From CAYQXJ01 sp964421565 (GTDB lineage: Bacteria; Planctomycetota; Brocadiia; SM23-32), in assembly GCA_964421565.1 (NCBI GenBank), contig CAYQXJ010000008.1, forward strand, positions 93,958 through 157,957: a stretch of 64,000 nt of DNA. Direction: 5' to 3'. The notes below the pieces were generated by a model that was not told where the DNA came from, did not search any database, and worked only from the letters and a program-made list of their open reading frames with translations. Made by a program: the position numbers and the translations under genes. Positions within the stretch are counted from its first letter, which is position 1. Each line of letters begins with the position of its first letter. Shown here in pieces: positions 34,118 through 42,416 of this stretch.

Positions 34118-35531
34118 CCCTTTCACGCGCGTGGAGGGCGACCTGCGGCTCGACGTGGAGCTCGCAGACGGCGCAGTGGACTCGGCACGGGCCTCGGGCA
34201 CACTGTATCGCGGCTTCGAGCAGTTGCTGCGGGGACGGCGGCCGCGGGACGCCATCGTCATACTGTGCCGCATCTGCGGGCAGTGCGGAGCAGCGCATTC
34301 GAGCGCCGCGGCGGCCGCGCTGGCCAACGCCTGGAGCGTCGAGCGAACGCCCAACGCCGTCCTGGCGGTTGCGCTGATACAGGCAACGGAGCTCGTGCTC
34401 AGCCATCTGGCCCACTTCGAGTGTTCTTTTGCGGGGGATCTGTGCTCCCTGCCCGGCGGCGAAGTGCTCTCGCAGCGCTTTGCGCCGATCCAGGGCGCCT
34501 CCTTCCGGCGTGCCCTGCGCGCCCGCAAAGTGTTGCTCGGCCTGATGGGCCTGCTGGCTGGCAAGTGGCCCAATACGCTCGCAATGCAGCCGGCGGGCGT
34601 CACCCGCACGCTCAACCGTGGCGAACTGATCCGCGCCCGGGGCATACTGGAGGAGTTCACCCGCCACCTGGAGGAATGCATCCTGGGCTGCTCCGCCGAG
34701 AAATGGCTGGAGGTGCGCTCCCTGCCCGAGCTCCGCAACTGGTTGGATGTCGCCGAACAGCGCGGTAGTGACCTCGGCGCGTTCGCTGTCGTCGCCCTGG
34801 ACAACGGTCTGGACAGCATCGGCCGCGGCCCGAGCCGCTTCCTTTCGGCGGGCGGCTTCGAACTGCCGGGCGGCCAGACGTGGCTGCGGGCCGGCTACCG
34901 CGATCAGGAGCTTGAGCCCCTCTGTGAGAAAGGCATCTGCGAGGACGTGACCCATTCCTGGTACGAAGCCCATGGGTCGAGCACCCACCCCGCGCAGCAG
35001 CGCAGCGTGCCGGCCCCCGCAAAGGAAGAGGCATATAGCTGGTCGAAAGCGCCCCGTTACCAGGGGAGCACGGCCGAGGTCGGGCCAATGGCAAGGATGT
35101 TGATCGATGGCGACCCCCTTGCCGTGGACCTGGTCGATCGGTTGGGGCCCTCCGTCTTCACGCGAGTGCTGCTGCGCCTGCATGAGATGGTGCGCCTGGT
35201 CGCTGAGATGCGTCGATGGCTGCCCCTGATCGATCCGAAAGCGCGGTTCTGGGTGGAGTGTGAACCGCGCGCCGCCGCAGAGGGCTATGCCCTCACAGAG
35301 GCCCCAAGGGGCACGCTCGGGCACTGGGTGCACATAGAGCAGGGCAAGATTCGTAACTACCAGGTGGTGACGCCCACGAGCTGGAATCTCTCCCCCCGGG
35401 ACAGCGGGGGCCAGCCCGGACCGCTCGAACAAGCCCTGGTGGGCACACCCGTCACTGACCCGCAGAATGCCGTCAACGTCGCGCTGGTCGTTCGTTCATA
35501 CGACCCGTGCCTTTACTGCAGCGTGCATTAG
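34089..35531 (+). CDS. hoxC: [NiFe] hydrogenase large subunit, sensor type, no C-terminal peptide
   Basis: Subunit carrying the Ni-Fe site, 480 residues from ATG 34089. The opening FSPFTRVEGDLRLDVEL matches the ..P.TR.EGH.. family start. Nickel ligands are RICGQCGAAH (Cys63, Cys66) and DPCLYCSVH (Cys474, Cys477). The protein ends at His480, exactly where maturation proteases cut catalytic large subunits, so it is made in mature form, as known for the H2 sensors HoxC and HupV. With the next two genes (kinase, NtrC-type regulator) the order matches H2-sensing systems. A direct catalytic uptake role is less likely, since no cytochrome or Isp partner is seen. Confidence 0.87.
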   Translation: MRTTKRIVFSPFTRVEGDLRLDVELADGAVDSARASGTLYRGFEQLLRGRRPRDAIVILCRICGQCGAAHSSAAAAALANAWSVERTPNAVLAVALIQATELVLSHLAHFECSFAGDLCSLPGGEVLSQRFAPIQGASFRRALRARKVLLGLMGLLAGKWPNTLAMQPAGVTRTLNRGELIRARGILEEFTRHLEECILGCSAEKWLEVRSLPELRNWLDVAEQRGSDLGAFAVVALDNGLDSIGRGPSRFLSAGGFELPGGQTWLRAGYRDQELEPLCEKGICEDVTHSWYEAHGSSTHPAQQRSVPAPAKEEAYSWSKAPRYQGSTAEVGPMARMLIDGDPLAVDLVDRLGPSVFTRVLLRLHEMVRLVAEMRRWLPLIDPKARFWVECEPRAAAEGYALTEAPRGTLGHWVHIEQGKIRNYQVVTPTSWNLSPRDSGGQPGPLEQALVGTPVTDPQNAVNVALVVRSYDPCLYCSVH

Positions 35532-35596
35532 CCGAAGCCAGGTAGCGTCGGGCCGGCGGCAGTGCCCTCCGGCTCGCACGGACCGCAACCCGAGGC

Positions 35597-36901
35597 ATGC
35601 CCGAGATGGCGCAGAGCGTAAAGAGCTCGCAGGCGGACGTCCAGGAAAGCGTCTGGATCGAAATCATCCGTCATATGGAGTCGCTCTACGGTGAGCTCGC
35701 CGAGGCCCAGGCCGAGGTGGAGCGCCGTGCCCAGGAACTGAGCGAAGCCAAGAAGCTGACCGATAACGTTCTGCGCAGCATGAACGATGCGTTGGTGGTC
35801 CTCGACTCCGCCGGGCGGGTCAGCATGGTGAACCACGCGGCGGAGAAACTGTTCCGGCTCCGCGAAGAGCGCTTGCTCGGCAAGGAGGTGACCGTCTTGT
35901 TCGCGCCGGGATCGCGGGCACGGTGGCGCTGGTCGGTCCTGCGCCGGGAGATGCAGCGGGAGGGCTGGCCTGCGGAAGTCGAGACGCATTGCGTGGATGC
36001 TACGGGAGCCGGCATTCCCTGCGGCGTCAGTGGGGCGCCCCTCCAGGACGGCTGGGGGGACATCATCGGAGCAGTGCTTGTGGTGCGAGACCTGAGGGAG
36101 GCGAAGCGCCGTATCGCCGAGGCCCGCAAGGCGACCCAGGCCGCCACGGCCAAGGCGCGCGAACTGGAGAAAGCCAACCAGGAGATGAAGCTATTGCAGG
36201 CCGAACTCGTGCAGGCCGCGAAGATGAGTTCCCTCGGCCAGTTGGCGGCCGGCGTGGCGCATGAACTGAACAACCCGCTGGGCAGCATCCTGCTCTACAG
36301 CGACCTGATACTGGAGGAGACGCCGCAAGACGACCCGCGGCGCCAGAACCTGCAGAAGGTCGCCAGGCAGGCTGCCCGCTGCCGAGAAATCGTGCGGGGC
36401 CTGCTCGACTTCGCCCGCCAGCCCCAGGCTAGGCTCTCCTCGGTGGACGTCAACGCCCTGCTGAGCGAAACTATGGACGTGCTTCGGGGACAGGAGATGT
36501 TCCACAACGTCGAGCTGGTTTGGCAACTGCAGAACGATCTGCCCCCGCTTACGGCCGACCGCGCCCAGTTGCAGCAAGCGTTTACCAACATTCTGCTCAA
36601 CGCCGTGGAGGCCATGCAGGGGCGCGGCACTCTGACGGTCGCCACGGCCGCCGAGCCCGGAGGGAAAGGCGTGACCGTTCGCTTCACCGACACCGGCTGC
36701 GGAATCCCGCAGGAGGACCACAACCGCCTCTTCGAGCCGTTCTTCACCACACGCGAGACCGGCACCGGCCTCGGGCTGGCCGTTACCTACGGCATCGTGG
36801 AGCGCCACGGCGGAAGCATAGAGGTGCGAAGCGAAGTCGGCCGGGGCACTACGTTCGTGCTGCACCTGAGGTCGATGCGCGAGGGAGGCGGTGGTGATTA
36901 G
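35597..36901 (+). CDS. Soluble PAS-domain histidine kinase (HoxJ/HupT-like)
   Basis: Cytoplasmic sensor kinase of 434 residues with no membrane helix. Order: an N-terminal coiled coil (about 20-55), a PAS domain (about 56-175), a second coiled coil, HisKA with GVAHELNNPLGSILLYSD (His222 phosphorylated) and HATPase_c with NAVEAM, DTGCGIP and GTGLGLAVTYGIVERHGG. This soluble PAS-HisKA architecture is that of HoxJ and HupT, which receive the H2 signal through protein contact with the regulatory hydrogenase encoded just upstream. It overlaps the NtrC-type regulator gene by 11 bases, so the two are a cognate pair. Confidence 0.87.
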   Translation: MPEMAQSVKSSQADVQESVWIEIIRHMESLYGELAEAQAEVERRAQELSEAKKLTDNVLRSMNDALVVLDSAGRVSMVNHAAEKLFRLREERLLGKEVTVLFAPGSRARWRWSVLRREMQREGWPAEVETHCVDATGAGIPCGVSGAPLQDGWGDIIGAVLVVRDLREAKRRIAEARKATQAATAKARELEKANQEMKLLQAELVQAAKMSSLGQLAAGVAHELNNPLGSILLYSDLILEETPQDDPRRQNLQKVARQAARCREIVRGLLDFARQPQARLSSVDVNALLSETMDVLRGQEMFHNVELVWQLQNDLPPLTADRAQLQQAFTNILLNAVEAMQGRGTLTVATAAEPGGKGVTVRFTDTGCGIPQEDHNRLFEPFFTTRETGTGLGLAVTYGIVERHGGSIEVRSEVGRGTTFVLHLRSMREGGGGD

Positions 36902-38249
36902 CGGGGCTCGCATACTGGTAGCGGACGACGAGGAGGCCATGCGTGATAGCTGCCGGCAGGCCCTGGAACGGGACGGAGCCCGTGTGGCGGAGGCGCGCGA
37001 CGGCGCAGAGGCCCTACGAATGCTTGCCAAAGGGACGTATCATCTGGTGCTGCTGGACTTGAAGATGCCGGGGCGCAACGGGCTGGAAGTGCTCGGCCAG
37101 ATTGCCGCCACGCACCCGGCAGTGAGCGTCGTGGTGATCACCGGCTACGCCAGCGTCGATTCAGCAGTGGACGCGATGAAGAGGGGCGCAACGGACTTCC
37201 TGCCCAAACCCTTCAACCGCGACGCCTTGCGCGCGGTGGTCCGCAAGGCGCTGGAGCACCGGCACCTGCAGCACGAAAACCGCCGCCTGCGCCGTGAGCT
37301 TGGCCGGCTGGGCGAGCCCGTGACCATCGTGGGCGAGAGCCCTCAAATGCGCGATGTCTTCCGTCTCATCGAACAGGTGGCACCGACCGACTGCACCGTG
37401 TTGATCATGGGCGAGAGCGGCACGGGCAAGGAACTGGTCGCCCGAGCTCTGCATGCGCACAGCCGACGCGCGGACGACCCCTTCGTCGTGGTGGACTGCG
37501 CCACCCTGGTCGGAACGCTGTTCGAGAACGAGCTGTTCGGGCATGCCAAGGGCTCGTTCACGGGGGCCAGTTCGACCACGCATGGGCGCTTCGAGCTCGC
37601 GCACGGGGGCACTCTGTTCCTGGACGAAGTGGGCTGCATCGAGCCCGGGATCCAGCAGAAACTGTTGCGCGTGCTGGAGGAAAGGGAGTTCACACGGGTG
37701 GGCAGCAACGAGGTCATCTGCGTGGATACGCGAGTGATCGCTGCCACGAACAGTGACCTGGCACAAGCGGTCGAGGCGGGCACGTTTCGCGAGGACCTCT
37801 ACTACCGCCTCAGCGTGTTCCCCATCACGCTGCCGCCCCTGCGCGATCGCAAGCGGGATATACCCGCTCTCGCCGAGCACTTCCTGCGCTTGCACGGACG
37901 GCGGCGCGAGAAGAGCGTGAACGGATTCACCGACGAAGCCCTGCAGGGCATGATGGAACACGATTGGCCGGGCAACGTGCGCGAGCTCTCCAACGTGGTG
38001 GAGCGGGCAGTAGTGGTCGCCTCCGACGGGCTGATCGGTCCCGACGACCTGCTGTACAACCACCGAACCGCCGCAGAGCCCGGCGAGTCGGCCCGGGAGG
38101 TGCTCAGCCTGCAGGAATTGGAGAGGCGCCACATCTTCCGCGTCCTTGAGAAGACCGAAGGCAACCGCCGAGCCGCCTCCGACCTGCTAGGGATCGATCG
38201 TAAGACCCTCTACCGCAAGCTGAAGCGTTACCAGGACGGGGCCAACTGA
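36891..38249 (+). CDS. NtrC-family response regulator (HoxA/HupR-like)
   Basis: DNA-binding transcription activator of 452 residues: a receiver domain (Asp56 in VLLDLKMPG), a sigma54-interaction AAA+ domain with GESGTGKE (from residue 174) and GTLFLDEVG, and a Fis-type helix-turn-helix at the C-terminus (GNRRAASDLLGIDRKTLYRK). The sigma54-contacting loop reads GSFTGA rather than GAFTGA. HoxA uses sigma54 while HupR does not, and no clear -24/-12 promoter was found in the window. GTG 36891 follows GAGGGAGGCG and overlaps the kinase gene. Likely target: the hydrogenase genes downstream. Confidence 0.9.
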   Translation: MVISGARILVADDEEAMRDSCRQALERDGARVAEARDGAEALRMLAKGTYHLVLLDLKMPGRNGLEVLGQIAATHPAVSVVVITGYASVDSAVDAMKRGATDFLPKPFNRDALRAVVRKALEHRHLQHENRRLRRELGRLGEPVTIVGESPQMRDVFRLIEQVAPTDCTVLIMGESGTGKELVARALHAHSRRADDPFVVVDCATLVGTLFENELFGHAKGSFTGASSTTHGRFELAHGGTLFLDEVGCIEPGIQQKLLRVLEEREFTRVGSNEVICVDTRVIAATNSDLAQAVEAGTFREDLYYRLSVFPITLPPLRDRKRDIPALAEHFLRLHGRRREKSVNGFTDEALQGMMEHDWPGNVRELSNVVERAVVVASDGLIGPDDLLYNHRTAAEPGESAREVLSLQELERRHIFRVLEKTEGNRRAASDLLGIDRKTLYRKLKRYQDGAN

Positions 38250-38604
38250 CCGGGGCGAAGTGCCCCACACCGGGGCGGTTTGCCACGGCAGAAACGCCCC
38301 CTGCCAGCACCTCTCTCCGCCGTAGCAGAGCGCCATACGAGAACGCGGGCACACTTTGTGCGGCCAGCCCGGCCGTACCCGCTGGGGAGTGAGAACAGAG
38401 CCCCTTCGGCTGGTGTAACTGCATGCCTGCCAATCCTTTGCCGCCCGCCGGGCCGAGGCTCCATCCGGGCAGGCGGTCCGCACGAACCTGCGCTGCGGCG
38501 GGCCCGGCGGGCGCGGCGCGGGCTGCCACTCTCCTGGTCCCGGCGGGCGGCGGCGCGTGGTTTGCTCGGGAGCCTCGCAAGACTGCTACGGGGGCGTTGA
38601 GGCC
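38250..38604 (+). other. 355-base spacer inside the hydrogenase island
   Basis: No convincing gene: the open frames are Arg/Ala/Gly/Pro-rich, without domain features. The start holds a small hairpin (GGGGC 38252-38256 / GCCCC 38262-38266). The rest is very GC-rich (CGGCGGGC-type runs around 38500-38560). I saw neither a clear sigma70 nor a GG-N10-GC sigma54 promoter, yet this is the longest break in the island and the natural place for a second, regulated promoter. Confidence 0.45.
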
Positions 38605-39387
38605 ATGGAAGAGGAACTGGTGCTGGTCGTGGACGGGGATGCAGAGGCCCGGGCCGAGACGGCAACTCTCCTTAACCGCCACGCTTATCGCACGCTGACT
38701 GCCGGCTCTGCGGCCGAAGCGGCGGATCTGCTGGAGCGCAGGCACTGTGTATGCGCGGTGGTGGACACCAGCTTGCAGGACGTGGGCGGCGTGGAGGCGA
38801 TCCCGCTGCTGCGGGCGGTTGAGCCCGAGCTGCCGATCGTGGTCACGACCCCGCAGAACACCAGGGAACTGGAGTCAGCGGTCCGCTGTCACGATGTCGT
38901 CTACTACTACGTGAAGAGCTTCCCGGAGGACGAACTGGTGGAGGCAGTCGCACGCGCCGTGGCAAAGCATCATCACAAGCAGGCAAGGGTACTCGTCGTT
39001 GATGACGACCCCGACTACCAGGCCGCCGTGCGGCAACTGCTGGAGAACGCGGACTACGACGTCATAAGCGCCTACACCAAGCAGGAGGGCATGCAGGCGC
39101 TGCGTGAGGCCAGCCCCGACCTGATAGTGCTCGACATCATGATGGAGGGCATAAGCGACGGTTTCCACTTCCTCTACGAGATGCGCAGCGAGGCGGATGC
39201 TGAACTGCCCCCCGTGCTCTCGGTCAGTTCCATCCGCGAAAGGGCCGGTTACGACTTCTCACCCACGACGGACGAAGGGTACTTCCCGGCGGACGACTTC
39301 CTGTCCAAGCCCGTCGAGCCTGGCGAACTCTTGCGGCACGTGGAGCTGCTGCTGCGCGGCCATCGCCCGCCCAGAGAGAGCCCCTGA
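38605..39387 (+). CDS. Tandem two-receiver response regulator without output domain
   Basis: Phosphorelay protein of 260 residues made only of two CheY-like receivers. The first (about residues 5-115) opens LVLVVDGDAEARAE with Asp54 in AVVDTSL; its acidic pocket is altered (VVDGD instead of VDDD). The second (about 128-250) opens VLVVDDDPDYQAAV, with Asp177 in IVLDIMMEG and Lys in DDFLSKPVEP. With no DNA-binding or enzyme domain it probably passes phosphate or acts by protein contact, perhaps with the receiver-kinase encoded 14 bases downstream. ATG 38605 follows GTTGAGG. Confidence 0.85.
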   Translation: MEEELVLVVDGDAEARAETATLLNRHAYRTLTAGSAAEAADLLERRHCVCAVVDTSLQDVGGVEAIPLLRAVEPELPIVVTTPQNTRELESAVRCHDVVYYYVKSFPEDELVEAVARAVAKHHHKQARVLVVDDDPDYQAAVRQLLENADYDVISAYTKQEGMQALREASPDLIVLDIMMEGISDGFHFLYEMRSEADAELPPVLSVSSIRERAGYDFSPTTDEGYFPADDFLSKPVEPGELLRHVELLLRGHRPPRESP

Positions 39388-39401
39388 TCAAGCGAGCTGA
39401 G

Positions 39402-40580
39402 ATGTCGGCGTCTACTTCACATGATGAAGCCGTCGCCACCGATAGACGCCCCGGCGACGGTCAGGAGCAGAAGCGTGATGCGCACAACCCGCCAAAGATC
39501 CTTGTCGTGGACGACGAGGAAGCCATGAGGGATTCCTGCCGACAGGTGCTGGAGCGCGATGGTTATCAAGTGCGCACGGTCCGCAGCGGGGACGAAGGGC
39601 TCGACATGCTGGCAACTGAGGAACCGGATGTGCTGCTGGTGGACCTGAAGATGCCCGGCATGAACGGGGAGGAACTGCTGCGCAGGGCGCGGGAGATCGC
39701 GCCCGAGGTGGCATCTGTTGCCATCACCGGCTACCCCACACTCGATTCTGCCATCGACATGATGAAAGCTGGGGCGTGCGACTACTTGCCTAAACCCTTC
39801 AAGGCGGACGAGCTGCGACGTGTCATCGCTCGCGCGCTGCAGACGGGCCGGCTGGCGCAGAAGGTGGCCGCCGCCGAGCGGGAAAGGGAGCGGATGCGCG
39901 ACAACTTCGTCGCCGTCGTCTCCCACCAGCTCAAATCGCCCGCCGCCGCCGTTAAGGAATGCCTGGATGTGGCCCTGGCGGCCTTCAGCGACCGCATGCC
40001 GCAGGGATGTCGTGACCTGGTCGAACGCGCGGCCGCCAGGTCCGGGCTGCTTCTGGACCTGATGGACGACTGGCTGACACTTGCGAAGGTGGAGTCCGCC
40101 GGCATCGAAGCGGCCGAGGAGCCCCTCTGCCTGCAGGACGTGATCCGTGACGCGGTTGCCGCCGCTGAGGAGTCGCCGCACCACAACGATGTCGAGCTGG
40201 AAGTGGAAGTGCAGGCTGAACCCGTCTCGGTCGTGGGCGACCGCGAGGCGCTGCGCAGCATGCTGTTCAACCTGCTCGACAACGCCTTGCGCTACACCCC
40301 GGACGGCGGACGCGCTACCGCGGGCCTTCGTTGCAGCGGACGGCGAGCCGTCTTGACGGTTACGGATACGGGCCCCGGCATTGCGCAGCATGAGCAACCA
40401 CTGGTATTCGAGCCCTTCTACAGGGGCAGCGGCGTGCGGCAGCGTCAGGGGACCGGCCTCGGGCTGCCCATCGCCAAACGTATCGCCGAGGCGCACGGCG
40501 GCCGCATCGTTCTGCGCAGCCGCTCCGGAGAGGGAACGACTTTCGAGGTTCATCTGCCTCGCGAGGGAGGCGGAGAATGA
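39402..40580 (+). CDS. Receiver-histidine kinase (REC-HisKA-HATPase)
   Basis: Soluble 392-residue kinase with an N-terminal receiver: a disordered start (1-28), a receiver (about 32-145, Asp81 in LLVDLKMPG), a coiled linker, HisKA with VVSHQLKSPAAAVKE (His175) and HATPase_c with NLLDNALRYTPDGG and GTGLGLPIAKRIAEAHGG. Its receiver shares the stretch DDEEAMRDSCRQ with the NtrC-type regulator at 36891, suggesting duplication within the island. It could accept phosphate from the upstream kinase and act as a second layer. Its end overlaps the next gene (ATGA), tying regulation directly to the electron-transfer genes. Confidence 0.88.
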   Translation: MSASTSHDEAVATDRRPGDGQEQKRDAHNPPKILVVDDEEAMRDSCRQVLERDGYQVRTVRSGDEGLDMLATEEPDVLLVDLKMPGMNGEELLRRAREIAPEVASVAITGYPTLDSAIDMMKAGACDYLPKPFKADELRRVIARALQTGRLAQKVAAAERERERMRDNFVAVVSHQLKSPAAAVKECLDVALAAFSDRMPQGCRDLVERAAARSGLLLDLMDDWLTLAKVESAGIEAAEEPLCLQDVIRDAVAAAEESPHHNDVELEVEVQAEPVSVVGDREALRSMLFNLLDNALRYTPDGGRATAGLRCSGRRAVLTVTDTGPGIAQHEQPLVFEPFYRGSGVRQRQGTGLGLPIAKRIAEAHGGRIVLRSRSGEGTTFEVHLPREGGGE

Positions 40581-41593
40581 TGCCGAAGTTCGTCGACAAA
40601 TCGAACCTGGCGACAGTGCTCGAGCAGATGCTTGCCGGCCGGACGATATTCGTCGTCCGCGCCACGAACGGTGATGCGCACCTCGAGCGGGGGCTCACGC
40701 CCGCCTTCGAACCGTGCGGCAACAGGTCGGTGGAGCCGCTGAAGAGCCTGTTGTTCGGTTCCCGGCGGAACGTTGCGACCTACTTCGAAGCCGCGAAGCT
40801 TTCGCCTCCGGGTCTGCGGGCCATAGTCGGCGCCAGCGCATGCGACCTGGCGGGGCTGCGGGTGCTGGACTACGTGTTTCTGGAAGGCGATCACGTGGAC
40901 ACCGACTACCAGGAGGCCCGGCGTGACACGCTGCTGGTCGCCTGCGACTGCACGGAGCCACGAGAGGTCTGCTTCTGCACATACCTGGGCGGCGAACCAC
41001 ATCCGACGGACGGCTACGATTTGAACCTCTCTGCGGCCGACGAGGGGTTCATCATCGAATCCGGGTCGCAGGCCGGACAGGCTCTGCTGGAAGCGACGGG
41101 GGGGCTGTCCGAGCCAGACGCAGAGCAAGTGGCCCGGCGCGACGCCCGCAGGCGGGCCGTCACGAAACGGGTGCACGAACAGTGCGCGAATGCCGGCCTG
41201 GCGGCTGCCGATGAGCTGCAGGGAATTGTTGGTGCAGCGCGCGACGGGGACCTCTGGCAGCAGTTGGCGGAGGAATGCGTCGAGTGCGGGGCGTGCAACT
41301 TCATCTGCCCGACGTGCCATTGCTTCCTGCTGCTCGACCTGCAGGAGCGGCACGGGTTCCGTCGCTTCCGCAACTGGGACTCGTGCCAGTACCCCGCCTT
41401 CGCGCGCGAGGCGAGCGGCGCGAACCCGCGCCCGAGCCGGGCTGAGCGCCTGTACGGGCGTGTGCAGAAGAAACTCGAGTTCATACCCGCGAATGCGGGC
41501 CTGTGGGGATGCGTGGGATGCGGCCGGTGCGCGGAAGCCTGCGCCGGGCGGATCGACGTGCGGGAGACCCTGGCGGAGTTGGCTAATGCATAA
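40577..41593 (+). CDS. 4Fe-4S dicluster diaphorase subunit, HydB (sulfhydrogenase beta)/AsrA-like
   Basis: Cytoplasmic electron-transfer protein of 338 residues. Two ferredoxin-type clusters are visible near the C-terminus: CVECGACNFICPTCHC (about residue 235) and CVGCGRCAEAC (about residue 315). The N-terminal part (RAIVGASACDLAGLRVLDYVF; VDTDYQEARRDTLLVACDC) matches the family of sulfhydrogenase beta subunit HydB and anaerobic sulphite reductase AsrA. It overlaps the FAD/NAD subunit gene by eight bases, the usual HydB-HydG pairing. The sulfhydrogenase alpha/delta genes and asrC are absent, so it probably serves the group 4 hydrogenase encoded next. Confidence 0.85.
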   Translation: MMPKFVDKSNLATVLEQMLAGRTIFVVRATNGDAHLERGLTPAFEPCGNRSVEPLKSLLFGSRRNVATYFEAAKLSPPGLRAIVGASACDLAGLRVLDYVFLEGDHVDTDYQEARRDTLLVACDCTEPREVCFCTYLGGEPHPTDGYDLNLSAADEGFIIESGSQAGQALLEATGGLSEPDAEQVARRDARRRAVTKRVHEQCANAGLAAADELQGIVGAARDGDLWQQLAEECVECGACNFICPTCHCFLLLDLQERHGFRRFRNWDSCQYPAFAREASGANPRPSRAERLYGRVQKKLEFIPANAGLWGCVGCGRCAEACAGRIDVRETLAELANA

Positions 41594-42398
41594 CCCCTAT
41601 GAACCGCTGAAGGTGGAGCTGGCGGACGTCGTCACCGAGACGCCGAGCATCAAGACCTTCGTGCTGCGCCCGAAGTCCCCTTTCGCCTTCCGTGCCGGCC
41701 AGTTTGTCGAGGTCACCGTGCCGGGGCTTGGCGAGTCGCCTTTCACCCCGTCCTCCTCGCCAATCGATGAGCATGAGCTCGCCGTGACCGTGATGCAAAT
41801 GGGTCGTGTCACCTCGCGCCTGCATGAGATGGAGCCGGGCCTTAACCTCGGCCTGAGGGGGCCGTATGGGAATGTCTACCCGCTGGAAGAGTTCGAGGGC
41901 AGGGACATACTGGTTATGGGGGGCGGTGTCGGCATGGCGCCCCTGCGCTCGTTGCTTCTGGCGCTGCTTGCGGAGCGCGAGCGCTACGGGCGGATAATCC
42001 TCTGCTACGGGGCAAAGACGCCGGCCGACCTCGTCTACCGCGACCAGTTGGGGCGGTGGGCTGAAGGCGATGAGATGGAGGTGCATCTCACCGTGGATGC
42101 CGCCAACGGGGAGTGGGAGGGCAGAGTCGGCGTGGTGACCACAACCATGGAGGAAGTCTCGATGGAAGCCGCGCCCGCCGTCGGCGTGGTCTGCGGGCCG
42201 CCTGTCATGATGAAGTTCGCCACCGCTGCGCTGGTGGGCTACGGGTTCGATCCGCGGCGGGTCTACCTTTCCATGGAGCGCAACATGAGCTGCGGCATCG
42301 GCAAGTGTGGGCACTGTCGCATCGGCAACTTTTACGTGTGCCGCGACGGACCGGTCTTCACCTGCGACCAACTCGAAGGAGTCCATCACCTGTGGTAG
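41586..42398 (+). CDS. FAD/NAD(P)-binding diaphorase subunit, HydG (sulfhydrogenase gamma)/AsrB-like
   Basis: Flavoprotein of 270 residues likely to exchange electrons with NAD(P)H. It has a ferredoxin-reductase FAD domain (FRAGQFVEVTVPG, then TPSSSP), an NAD(P) domain (ILVMGGGVGMAPLRSLLLAL; VVCGPPVMMKF) and a C-terminal Cys cluster (MSCGIGKCGHC, YVC, FTC) for a 2Fe-2S centre, as in HydG, AsrB and PyrK-type proteins. The start at ATG 41586 overlaps the HydB-like gene; the longer open frame upstream is a shadow of that gene. This pair would connect the nicotinamide pool to the polyferredoxin and hydrogenase. Confidence 0.87.
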   Translation: MHNPYEPLKVELADVVTETPSIKTFVLRPKSPFAFRAGQFVEVTVPGLGESPFTPSSSPIDEHELAVTVMQMGRVTSRLHEMEPGLNLGLRGPYGNVYPLEEFEGRDILVMGGGVGMAPLRSLLLALLAERERYGRIILCYGAKTPADLVYRDQLGRWAEGDEMEVHLTVDAANGEWEGRVGVVTTTMEEVSMEAAPAVGVVCGPPVMMKFATAALVGYGFDPRRVYLSMERNMSCGIGKCGHCRIGNFYVCRDGPVFTCDQLEGVHHLW

Positions 42399-42416
42399 CC
42401 CGGCGGAGAGGAGTCC

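Noticed and set aside
34062..35432. 456-codon minus-strand frame opposite the sensor large subunit
   Set aside because: Shadow of a well-supported hydrogenase gene; low-complexity composition.
38423..38604. A small gene in the spacer before the double receiver
   Set aside because: The frame is Pro/Arg/Ala-rich, has no ribosome site and overlaps the start region of the next gene.
40577..42398. Anaerobic sulphite reductase AsrA-AsrB
   Set aside because: The two proteins also fit AsrA and AsrB, but no asrC (siroheme subunit) follows and the genes are fused in context to a hydrogenase, so a HydB/HydG-like diaphorase role is preferred.
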